From Tupaia tana (lineage: Eukaryota > Chordata > Mammalia > Scandentia > Tupaiidae), in assembly GCA_026018925.1 (NCBI GenBank), contig JAKSZU010000139.1, positions 1-64,000 of the forward strand: a stretch of 64,000 nucleotides of DNA. The letters are read 5' to 3'. The position numbers were made by a program, and so were the translations under genes. The number at the start of each line of letters is the position of its first letter. Within the stretch, counting starts at the first letter, position 1. Below are positions 49,708-59,109 of the stretch, in pieces. The notes beneath the pieces were generated by a model, which saw only the letters and a list, made by a program, of their open reading frames with translations, had not been told where the DNA came from and ran no database searches.

Positions 49708-49914
49708 GGCTCAACTCTCCTGCCTGGGAGAAAGGAGCAGAAGGGCTTATTAACAAAACAAAAGATGGAGCTGAGAGCCAGAGAGAAATTCTACCTTTCA
49801 AATAATCGTAAAAAGGAAAAATTACCAAAAAAAAAATGAGGAGACAGGAGCAGAGAGAGACAGAGACCTCAGAGACACAGAGACAGGGATAGAAGGCCAC
49901 AGGGGCTCCCTACC
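47720..49914 (+). repeat. 7-monomer tandem duplication, left copy (2.19 kb)
   Basis: The seven monomers from TTCATTGCTCC (about 47,764) to the CAAATAATCG/GGCCACAGGGG monomer (49,800-49,905) recur at an offset of 2,194-2,195. The left edge lies between GAAGTCCAG (47,695), which the right copy lacks, and TTCATTGCTCC, which it shares. The repeat spans the right part of core copy 5. Confidence 0.88.
47945..47956 (+). repeat. A-tract, 12 A
   Basis: Fifth copy of the monomer with the long A-tract, 12 bases here. Confidence 0.95.
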
Positions 49915-52109
49915 ACACTAGCTTTGCTTGCTGGAGGCTGAATTATGAGTAGAAAATCTTCATTGCTCCTGTGCCTGAAATATCTAGTTCCCAGTATCCA
50001 TGTGGAATCTTCTCAGAGAATGGCTCAACTCTCCTGCCTGGGAGAAAGGAGCAGAAGGGCTTATTAACAAAACAAAAGATGGACCTGAGAGCCAGTGAGA
50101 AATTCTACCTTTAAAAAAATCATAAAAAGGAAAAATTACCAAAAAAAAAAATGAGGAGACAGGAGCAGAGAGAGACAGAGATCTCAGAGACACAGAGACA
50201 GGGATAGAAGGCCAAAGGGGCTCCCTACCACACTAGCTTTGCTTGCTGTAGGCTGAATTATGAGTAGAAAATCTTCATTTCTCCTGTGCCTGAAATATCT
50301 AGTTCCCAGTATCCATGTGGAATCTTCTCAGAGAATGGCTCAACTATCCTGCCTGGGAGAAAGGAGCAGAAGGGCTTATTAACAAAACAAAAGATGGAGC
50401 TGAGAGCCAGAGAGAAATTCTACCTTTAAAAAAATCGTAAAAAGGACAAATTACCAAAAAAATATGAGGAGACAGGAGCAGAGAGAGACAGAGACCTCAG
50501 AGACACAGAGACAGGGATAGAAGGCCAGAGGGGCTCCCTACCACACTAGCTTTGCTTGCTGGAGGCTGAATTATGAGTAGAAAATCTTCATTTCTCCTGT
50601 CCCTGAAAGATCTATTTCCCAGTATCCATGTGGAATCTTCTCAGAGAATGGCTCAACTCTCTTGCCTGGGAGTAAGGAGCAGAAGGGCTTATTAACAAAA
50701 GAAAAGATGGAGCTGAGAGTCAGAGAGAAATTCTTCCTTTAAAAAAAATCATAAAAAGGAAAAATTACCAAAAAAAAATGAGGAGACAGGAGCAGAGAGA
50801 AACAGAGAATTCAGAGACACAGAGACAGGGATAGAAGTCCAGAGGGGCTCCCTACCACACTAGCTTTGCTTGCTGGAGGCTGAATTATGTGTAGAAAATC
50901 TTCATTTCTCCTGTGCCTGAAATATCTAGTTTCCAGTATCCATGTGGAATCATCTCAGAGAATGGCTCAACTCTCCTGCCTGGGAGAAAGGAGCAGAAGG
51001 GCTTATTTAGAAAACAAATGATGGACCTGAGAGCCAGTGAGAAATTCTACCTTTAAAAAAATCGTAAAAAGGAAAAATTACCAAAAAAAAATGAGGAGAC
51101 AGGAGCAGAGAGAGACAGAGACCTCAGAGACACAGAGACAGGGATAGAAGGCCAGAGGGGCTCCCTACCACACTAGCTTTGCTTTCTGGAGGCTGAATTA
51201 TGAGTAGAAAATCTTCATTTCCCTGTGCCTGAAATATCTAGTTCCCAGTATCCATGTGGAATCTTCTCAGAGAATGGCTCAACTCTCCTGCCTGGGAAAA
51301 AGGAGCAGAAGGGCTTATTAACAAAACAAAAGATGGAGCTGAGAGCCAGGGAAAAATTCTACCTTTCAAAAAATCGTAAAAAGGAAAAATTACCAAAAAA
51401 AAATATGAGGATACAGGAGCAGAGAGAGACAGAGACCTCAGAGACACAGAGACAGGGATAGAAGGCCAGAGGGGCTCCCTACCACACTAGCTTTGCTTTC
51501 TGGAGGCTGAATTATGAGTAGAAAATCTTCATTACTCCTGTGCCTGAAATATCTAGTTCCCAGTATCCATGTGGAATCTTCTCAGAGAATGGCTCAACTC
51601 TCCTGCCTGGGAGAAAGGAGCAGAAGGGCTTATTAACAAAACAAAAGATGGAGCTGAGAGTCAGAGAGAAATTCTTCCTTTAAAAAAATCATAAAAAGGA
51701 AAAATTACCAAAAAAAATGAGGAGACAGGAGCAGAGAGAGACAGAGACCTCAGAGACACAGAGACAGGGATAGAAGGCCAGAGGGGCTCCCTACCACACT
51801 AGCTTTGCTTGCTGGAGGCGGAATTATGAGTAGAAAATCTTCATTTCTCCTGTGCCTGAAATATCTAGTTCCCAGTGTCCATGTGGAATCTTCTCAGAGA
51901 ATGGCTCAACTCTCCTGCCTGGGAGAAAGGAGCAGAAGGGCTTATTAACAAAACAAAAGATGGAGCTGAGAGCCAGAGAGAAATTCTACCTTTCAAATAA
52001 TCGTAAAAAGGAAAAATTACCAAAAAAAAAATGAGGAGACAGGAGCAGAGAGAGACAGAGACCTCAGAGACACAGAGACAGGGATAGAAGGCCACAGGGG
52101 CTCCCTACC
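49915..52109 (+). repeat. 7-monomer tandem duplication, right copy (2.19 kb)
   Basis: It repeats the left copy monomer for monomer (GAATTC at 48,612 and 50,807, CAAATAATCG at about 49,799 and 51,994). Private changes include CTCTTGCCTGGGAGTAAGG near 50,659 and an ATATGAGGATAC monomer start near 51,403. It also keeps GATGGAGC at 51,647 where the left copy has GTTGGAGC at 49,452. It is the sixth, partial copy of the core and the last one in the window. Confidence 0.88.
50141..50151 (+). repeat. A-tract, 11 A
   Basis: Sixth and last copy of the monomer with the long A-tract, 11 bases here. Confidence 0.95.
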
Positions 52110-53450
52110 ACACTAGCTTTGCTTGCTGGAGGCTGAATTATGAGTAGAAAATCTTCATTTCTCCTGTGCCTGAAATATCTAGTTACCAGTATCCATGTGG
52201 AATCTTCTCAGAGAATGGCTCAACTCTCCTGCCTGGGAGAAAGGAGCAGAAGGGCTTATTAACAAAACAAAAGATGGAGCTGAGAGCCAGAGAGAAATTC
52301 TACCTTTAAAAAAAACTTAAAAATGAAAAATTACCAAAAAAAAAATGAGGAGACAGGAGCAGAGAGAGACAGAGACATCAGAGACACAGAAACGGGGATA
52401 GAAGGCCAGAGGGGCTCCCTAGCACACTAGCTTTGCTTGCTGGAGGCTGAATTAAGAGTAGAAAATCTTCATTTGTCCTGTGCCTGAAATATCTAGCTCC
52501 CAGTATCCATGTGGAAACTTCTCAGAGAATGGCTCAACTCTCCTGCCTGGGAGAAAAAAGCAGAAGGGCTTATTAACAAAACAAAAGATGGAGCTGAGAG
52601 CCAGAGAGAAATTCTACCTTTAAAAAAATCGTAAAAAGGAAAAATTACCAAAAAAAAATGAGGAGACAGGAGCAGAGAGAGACAGAGACCTCAGAGACAC
52701 AGCGACAAGGATAGAAGGCCAGAGGGGCTGCCTACCACACTAGCTTTGCTTGCTGGAGGCTGAATTATGAGTAGAAAATTTTCATTTCTCCTGTGCCTGA
52801 AATATCTAGTTCCCAGTAGCCATGTGGAATCTTCTCAGAGAATGGCTCAACTCTCCTACCTGGGGAAAGGAGCAGAAGTGCTTCTTAACAAAACAAAAGA
52901 TGGAGCTGAGAGCCACAGAGAAATTCTACCTTTAAAAATCGTAAAAAGGAAAAATTACCAAATAAAAAATGAGGAGACTGGAGCAGAGAGAGACAGAGAC
53001 CTCAGAGACACAGAGACTGGGATAGAAGGACAGCTGGGCTCCCTACCACACTAGCTTTGCTTGCTGGAGGCTGAATTATGAGTAGAAAATCTTCATTTCT
53101 CCTGTGCCTGAAATATCTAGTTCCCAGTATCCATGTGGAATCTTCTCAGAGAATGGCTCAACCCTCCTGCCTGGGAGAAAGGAGCAGAAGGGCTTATTAA
53201 CAAAACAAAAGATGGAGCTGAGAGCCAGAGAGAAATTCTACCTTTAAAAAAATCGTAAAAAGGAAAAATTACCAAAAAAGAAATGAGGAGACAGGAGCAG
53301 AGAGAGACAGAGACCTCAGAGACACAGAGACAGGGATAGAAGGCCACAGGGGCTCCCTACCACACTAGCTTTGCTTGCTGGAGGCTGAATTATGAGTAGA
53401 AAATCTTCATTTCTCCTGTGCCTGAAATATCTAGTTCCCAGTATCCATGT
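52110..53450 (+). repeat. Third, partial copy of the 23-mer variant block
   Basis: It matches 43.65-44.98 kb at an offset of 8,465-8,466, 27 monomers. CTTAAAAATG at 52,316 pairs with 43,851, and the CTACCTGGGGAAAGG monomer at about 52,855 pairs with 44,389. Private changes are AGTTACCAG (52,182), ATTTGTCC (52,472), GAGAAAAAAGCAG (52,551) and GCGACAAGG (52,702). It ends near 53,450, where GTGGAAACTTC replaces GTGGAATCTTC and the following order no longer fits. Confidence 0.82.
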
Positions 53451-54303
53451 GGAAACTTCTCAGAGAATGGCTCAACTCTCCTGCCTGGGAGAAAGGAGCA
53501 GAAGGGCTTATTAACAAAACAAAAGATGGAGCTGAGAGCCAGAGAGAAATTCTACCTTTAAAAAAATCGTAAAAAGGAAAAATAACCAAAAAAAAATGAT
53601 GAGACAGGAGCAGAGAGAGACAGAGACATCAGAGACACAGAGACAGGGATAGAAGGCCAGAGGGGCTCCCTACCACACTAGCTTTGCTTGCTGGAGGCTG
53701 AATTATGAGTAGAAAATCTTCATTTCTCCTGTCCCTGAAAGATCTAGTTCCCAGTATCCATGTGGAATCTTCTCAGAGAATGGCTCAACTCTCCTGCCTG
53801 GGAGAAAGGAGCAGAAGGGCTTATTAACAAAACAAAAGATGGAGCTGAGAGCCACAGAGAAATTCTACTTTAAAATATCGTAAAAAGGACAAATTACCAA
53901 AAAAAAATGAGGAGACAGGAGCAGAGAGAGACAGAGACCTCAGAGACACAGAGACAGGGATAGAAGGCCAGAGGGGCTCCCTACCACACTAGCTTTGCTT
54001 GCTGGAGGCTGAATTATGAGTAGAAAATCTTCATTTCTCTTGTGCCTGAAATATCTAGTTCCCAGTATCCATGTGGAAACTTCTCAGAGAATGGCTCAAC
54101 TCTCCTGCCTGGGAGAAAGGAGCAGAAGGGCGTATTAACAAAACAAAAGATGGAGCTGAGAGCCAGAGAGAAATTCTACCTTTAAAAAAAATCTTTAAAA
54201 TGAAAAATTACCAAAAAAAAATGAGGAGACAGGAGCAGAGAGAGACAGAGACCTCAGAGACACAGAGACAGGGATAGAAGTCCAGAGGGGCTCCCTACCA
54301 CAC

Positions 54304-55553
54304 TAGCTTTGCTTGCTGGAGGCTGAATTATGAGTAGAAAATCTTCATTTCTCCTGTGCCTGTAATATCTAGCTCCCAGTATCCATGTGGAAACTTCTCA
54401 GAGAAAGGCTCAACTCTCCTGCCTGGGAGAAAGGAGCAGAAGGGCTTATTAACAAAACAAAAGATGGAGCTGAGAGCCAGAGAGAAATTCTACCTTTAAA
54501 AAAATCGTAAAAAGGACAAATTACCAAAAAAAAATTGAGGAGACAGGAGCAGAGAGAGACAGAGACCTCAGAGACACAGAGACAGGGATAGAAGGCCACA
54601 GGGGCTCCCTACCACACTAGCTTTGCTTGCTGGAGGCTGAATTATGAGTAGAAAATCTTCATTTCTCCTGTGCCTGAAATATTTAGTTCCCAGTATCCAT
54701 GTGGAATCTTCTCAGAGAATGGCTCAACTCTCCTGCCTGGGAGAAAGGAGCAGAAGGGCTTATTAACAAAACAAAAGATGGACCTGAGAGCCACAGAGAA
54801 ATTCTACCTTTAAAATATCGTAAAAAGGAAAATTTACCAAAAAAAATGAGGAGACAGGAGCAGAGAGAGACAGAGACCTCAGAGACACAGAGACAGGGAT
54901 AGAATGCCAGAGGGGCTCCCTACCACACTAGCTTTGCTTGCTGGTGGCTGAATTATGAGTAGAAAATCTTCATTTCTCCTGTGCCTGAAATATCTAGATC
55001 CCAGTATCCATGTGGAAACTTCTCAGAGAAAGGCTCAACTCTCCTGCCTGGGAGAAAGGAGCAGAAGGGCTTATTAACAAAACAAAAGATGGAGCTGAGA
55101 GCCAGAGAGAAATTCTACCTTTAAAAAAATCGTAAAAAGGAAAAATTACCAAAAAAAATTGAGGAGACAGGAGCAGAGAGAGACAGAGACCTCAGAGACA
55201 CAGAGACAGGGATAGAAGGCCACAGGGGCTCCCTACCACACTAGCTTTGCTTGCTGGAGGCTGAATTATGAGTAGAAAATCTTCATTTCACCTGTGCCTG
55301 AAATATTTAGTTCCCAGTATCCATGAGGAAACTTCTCAGAGAATGGCTCAACTCTCCTGCCTGGGAGAAAGGAGCAGAAGGGCTTATTAACAAAACAAAA
55401 GATGGAGCTGAGAGCCACAGAGAAATTCTACCTTTAAAATATCGTAAAAAGGAAAATTTACCAAAAAAAATGAGGAGACAGGAGCAGAGAGAGACAGAGA
55501 CCTCAGAGACACAGAGACAGGGATAGAAGGCCAGAGGGGCTCCCTACCACACT
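54304..55553 (+). repeat. Two-monomer (~625 bp) tandem duplication
   Basis: A dimer is repeated once at an offset of 625 bp. The first unit of each dimer has AAAGGCTC (54,404 and 55,029), a monomer start of ATTGAGGAG and GGCCACAGGGG. The second unit has AATATTTAG, GAGAGCCACAGAG, TAAAATATCG and AAAATTTACC. The dimers are not identical: GCTCCCAG against GATCCCAG, and the second has CCATGAGGAAAC and CATTTCACC. Confidence 0.78.
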
Positions 55554-56480
55554 AGCTTTGCTTGCTGGAGGCTGAATTATGAGTAGAAAATCTTCATTTC
55601 TCCTGTGCCTGAAATATCTAGTTCCCAGTATCTATGTGGAATCGTCTCAGAGAATGGCTCAACTCTCCTGCCTGGGAGAAAGGAGCAGAAGGGCTTATTA
55701 ACAAAACAAAAGATGGAGCTGAGAGCCAGAGAGAAATTCTACCTTTAAAAATATCGTAAAAAGGAAAAATTACCAAAAAAAAATGAGCAGACAGGAGCAG
55801 AGAGATACAGAGACCTCAGAGACACAGAGACAGGGATAGAAGGCCAGAGGGGCTCCCTACCAAACTAGCTTTGCTTGCTGGAGGCTGAATTATGAGTAGA
55901 AAATCTTCATTTCTCCTGTGCCTGAAATATCTAGTTCCCAGTATCCATGTGGAATCTTCTCAGAGAATGGCTCAACTCTCCTACCTGGGAGAAAGGAGCA
56001 GAAGTGCTTCTTAACAAAACAAAAGATGGAGCTGAGAGCCACAGAGAAATTCTACCTTTAAAAATCGTAAAAAGGAAAAATTACCAAATAAAAAATTGGT
56101 AGACTGGAGCAGAGAGAGACAGAGACCTCAGAGACACAGAGACTGGGATAGAAGGACAGCTGGGCTCCCTACCACACTAGCTTTGCTTGCTGGAGGCTGA
56201 ATTATGAGTAGAAAATCTTCATTTCTCCTGTGCCTGAAATATCTAGTTCCCAGTATCCATGTGGAATCTTCTCAGAGAATGGCTCAACCCTCCTGCCTGG
56301 GAGAAAGGAGCAGAAGGGCTTATTAACAAAACAAAAGATGGAGCTGAGAGCCAGAGAGAAATTCTACCTTTAAAAAAATCGTAAAAAGGAAAAATTACCA
56401 AAAAAGAAATGAGGAGACAGGAGCAGAGAGAGACAGAGACCTCAGAGACACAGAGACAGGGATAGAAGGCCAGAGGGGCT
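54930..56480 (+). repeat. Older copy of the right-end 7-mer (about 5 monomers)
   Basis: The run from GCTGGTGGCTG (54,939) to the CTCAACCCTCC monomer (56,285) matches 59,750-61,300 at an offset of about 4,821 and 61,940-63,490 at about 7,011. The first offset equals 16 monomers less the roughly 188 bp missing at the truncated monomer. Marker order: GATCCCAG/AAAGGCTC, ATTTAG/TAAAATATCG, TATCTATGTGG/ATCGTCTC, AAGTGCTTCTTAAC/AATTGGTAGACTGG, CTCAACCCTCC. Confidence 0.82.
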
Positions 56481-57977
56481 CCCTACCACACCAGCTTTGA
56501 TTGCTGGAGGCTGAATTATGAGTAGAAAATCTTCATTTCTCCTGTGCCTGAAATATCTAGTTCCCAGTATGCATGTTGAAACTTCTCATAGAATGGCTCA
56601 ACTCTCCTGCCTGTGAGAAAGGAGCAGAAGGGCTTATTAACAAAACAAAAGATGGAGCTGAGAGTCAGAGAGAAATTCTTCCTTTAAAAAAAATCATAAA
56701 AAGGAAAAATTACCAAAAAAAAATGAGGAGACAGGAGCAGAGAGAGACAGAGACCTCAGAGAAACAGAGACAGGGATAGAAGTCCAGAGGGGCTCCCTAC
56801 CACACTAGCTTTGCTTGCTGGAGGCTGAATTATGAGTAGAGAATCTTCATTTCTCCTGTGCCTGAAATATCTATTTCCCAGTATCCAAGTGGAAACTTCT
56901 CAGAGAATGGCTCTACTCTCCTGCCTGGGAGAAAGGAGCAGAAGGGCTTATTAACAAAACAAAAGATGGACCTGAGAGCCAGTGAGAAATTCTACCTTTA
57001 AAAAAATCGTAAAAAGGAAAAATTACCAAAAAAAAAAATGAGGAGACAGGAGCAGAGAGAGACAGAGATCTCAGAGACACAGAGACAGGGATAGAAGGCC
57101 AGAGGGGCTCCCTACCACACCAGCTTTGCTTGCTGGAGGCTGAATTATGAGTAGAAAATCTTCATTTCTCCTGTGCCTGAAATATCTAGTTCACAGTATC
57201 CATGTGGAATCTTCTCAGAGAATGGATCAACTCTCCTGCCTGGGAGAAAGGAGCAGAAGGGCTTATTAACAAAACAAAAGATGGAGCTGAGAGCCAGAGA
57301 GAAATTCTACCTTTAAAAAAATCGTAAAAAGGACAAATTACCAAAAAAAAATGAGGAGAAAAGAGCAGAGAGAGACAGAGACCTCAGAGACACAGAGACA
57401 GGGATAGAAGGCCAGAGGGGCTCCCTACCACACTAGCTTTGCTTGCTGGAGGCTGAATTATGAGTAGAAAATCTTCATTTCTCCTGTGCCTGAAATATCT
57501 AGTTCCCAGTATCCATGTGGTATCTTCTCAGAGAATGGCTCAACTCTCCTGCCTGGGAGAAAGGAGCAGAAGGTCTTATTAACAAAACAAAAGATGGAGC
57601 TGAGAGCCAGAGAGAAATTCTACCTTTAAAAAAATCGTAAAAATGAAAAATGACCAAAAAAATATGAGGAGACAGGAGCAGAGAGAGACAGAGACCTCAG
57701 AGACACAGAGAGAGGAATAGAAGGCCAGAGGGGCTCCCTACCACTCTAGCTTTGCTTGCTGGAGGCTGAATTATGAGTAGAAAATCTTCATTTCTCCTGT
57801 GCCTGAAATATCTTGTTCCCAGTATCCATGTGGAATCTTCTCAGAGAATGGCTCAACTCTCCTGCCTGGGAGAAAGGAGCAGAAGGGCTTATTAACAAAA
57901 CAAAAGATGGACCTGAGAGCCAGTGAGAAATTCTACCTTTAAAAAAATCGTAAAAAGGAAAAATTACCAAAAAAAAA

Positions 57978-58413
57978 TGAGGAGACAGGAGCAGAGAGAG
58001 ACAGAGACCTCAGAGACACAGAGACAGGGATAGAAGGCCAGAGGGGCTCCCTACCACACTAGCCTTGCTTGCTGGAGGCTGAATTATGAGTAGAAAATCT
58101 TCATTTGTCCTGTGCCCTGAAATATCTTGTTCCCAGTTTCCATGAGGAATCTTCTCAGAGAATGGCTCAACTCTCCTGCCACACTAGCTTTGCTTGTTGG
58201 AGGCTTAATTTTGAGTAGAAAATCTTCATTTCTCCTGTGCCTGAAATATCTAGTTCCCAGTATCCATGTGGAATCTTCTTAGAGAATGGTTCAACTCTCC
58301 TGCCTGGGAGAAAGGAGCAGAAGGGCTTATTAACAAAACAAAACATGGAGCTGAGAGCCAGAGAGTAATTCTACCTTTCAAAAAATCGTAAAAAGGAAAA
58401 ATTACCAAAAAAA
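57978..58413 (+). repeat. Truncated monomer junction
   Basis: A monomer starting at 57,978 runs to CTCCTGCC at 58,180 (consensus position 203). It then continues at ACACTAGC (consensus position 80 of the next unit) at 58,181. About 188 bp is missing, so two monomer starts are 436 bp apart instead of about 625. Both parent sites end in CC at the breakpoint, a 2 bp microhomology. Flanks are unusually diverged: GTGCCCTGAAATATCTTG, CAGTTTCCATGAGG and GGCTTAATTTTGAG. It is the only break in monomer phase I found. Confidence 0.93.
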
Positions 58414-59109
58414 ATGAGGAGACAGGAGCAGAGAGAGACAGAGACCTCAGAGACACAGAGACAGTAATAGAAGGCCAGAGGGGCTCCCTACAACACTAGC
58501 TTTGCTTGCTGGAGGCTGAATTATGAGTAGAAAATTTTAATTTCTCCTGTTCCTGAAATATCTAGGTCCCAGTATCCATGTGGAATCTTCTCAGAGAATG
58601 GCTCAACTCTCCTGCCTGGGAGAAAGGAGCAGAAGGGCTTATTAACAAAACAAAATATGGAGCTGAGAGCCAGAGAGAAATTCTACCTTTAAAAAAATCG
58701 TAAAAAGGAAAAATTACCAAAAAAAAATGAGGAGACTGGAGCAGAGAGAGACAGAGACCTCAGAGACACAGAGACAGGGATAGAAGGCCAGAGGGGCTCC
58801 CTACCACACTAGCTTTGCTTGCTGTCGGCTGAATTATGAGTAGAAAATCTTCATTTCTCCTGTGCCTGAAATATCTAATTCCCAGTATCCATCTGGAATC
58901 TTCTCAGAGAATGGCTCAACTCTCCTGCCTGGGAGAAAGGAGCAGAAGGACTTATTAACAAAACAAAAGATGGAGCTGAGAGTCAGAGAGAAATTCTACC
59001 TTTAGAAAAATCGTAAAAAGAAAAAATTACCAAAAAAAAAATGAGGAGACTGGAGCAGAGAGAGACAGAGACCTCAGAGACACAGAGACAGGGATAGAAG
59101 TCCAGAGGG
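58414..59109 (+). repeat. Diverged satellite monomers between truncation and 7-mer
   Basis: About two monomers with many private substitutions: CAGTAATAG (58,463), CCTACAACACTAG (58,488), AATTTTAATTTC (58,533), CTGTTCCTG (58,547), CTAGGTCCC (58,562), GCTGTCGGCTG (58,821) and CATCTGGAATC (58,890). They belong to none of the HOR types described elsewhere in the window. Confidence 0.8.

Larger units (their letters stand above)
42507..49713 (+). repeat. 23-monomer HOR, copy 2 (7.2 kb)
   Basis: Almost identical to the preceding 7.2 kb. The few differences I saw are GCATTGC at 43,339 (GCTTTGC in copy 1), CAGTATCCATG at about 44,658 (CAGTATCAATG in copy 1), GAAAAGCTTC near 44,935, GACAGAGACC near 46,727 (GACAAAGACC in copy 1), some A-run lengths and GAAAGTCTTC near 49,638. 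It ends where CTTTCAAATAATCG (about 49,796) replaces the GAGAGTC subtype expected from copy 1. So few differences point to a recent duplication. Confidence 0.88.
53451..57977 (+). repeat. Less homogenised satellite segment
   Basis: About 14 monomers in register but with many private changes: ATGATGAGACAGG (53,596), CTGTCCCTGAAAGATC (53,730), GGGCGTATTAAC (54,129), CTTTAAAATG (54,193), TAAAATATCG with AAAATTTACC (54,812 and 55,436), ATGTTGAAACTTCTCATAG (56,573), GAGAAAAGAGCAG (57,356) and GAGAGAGGAATAG (57,707). No core markers are present. Part of it is repeated near the right end of the window. Confidence 0.8.
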
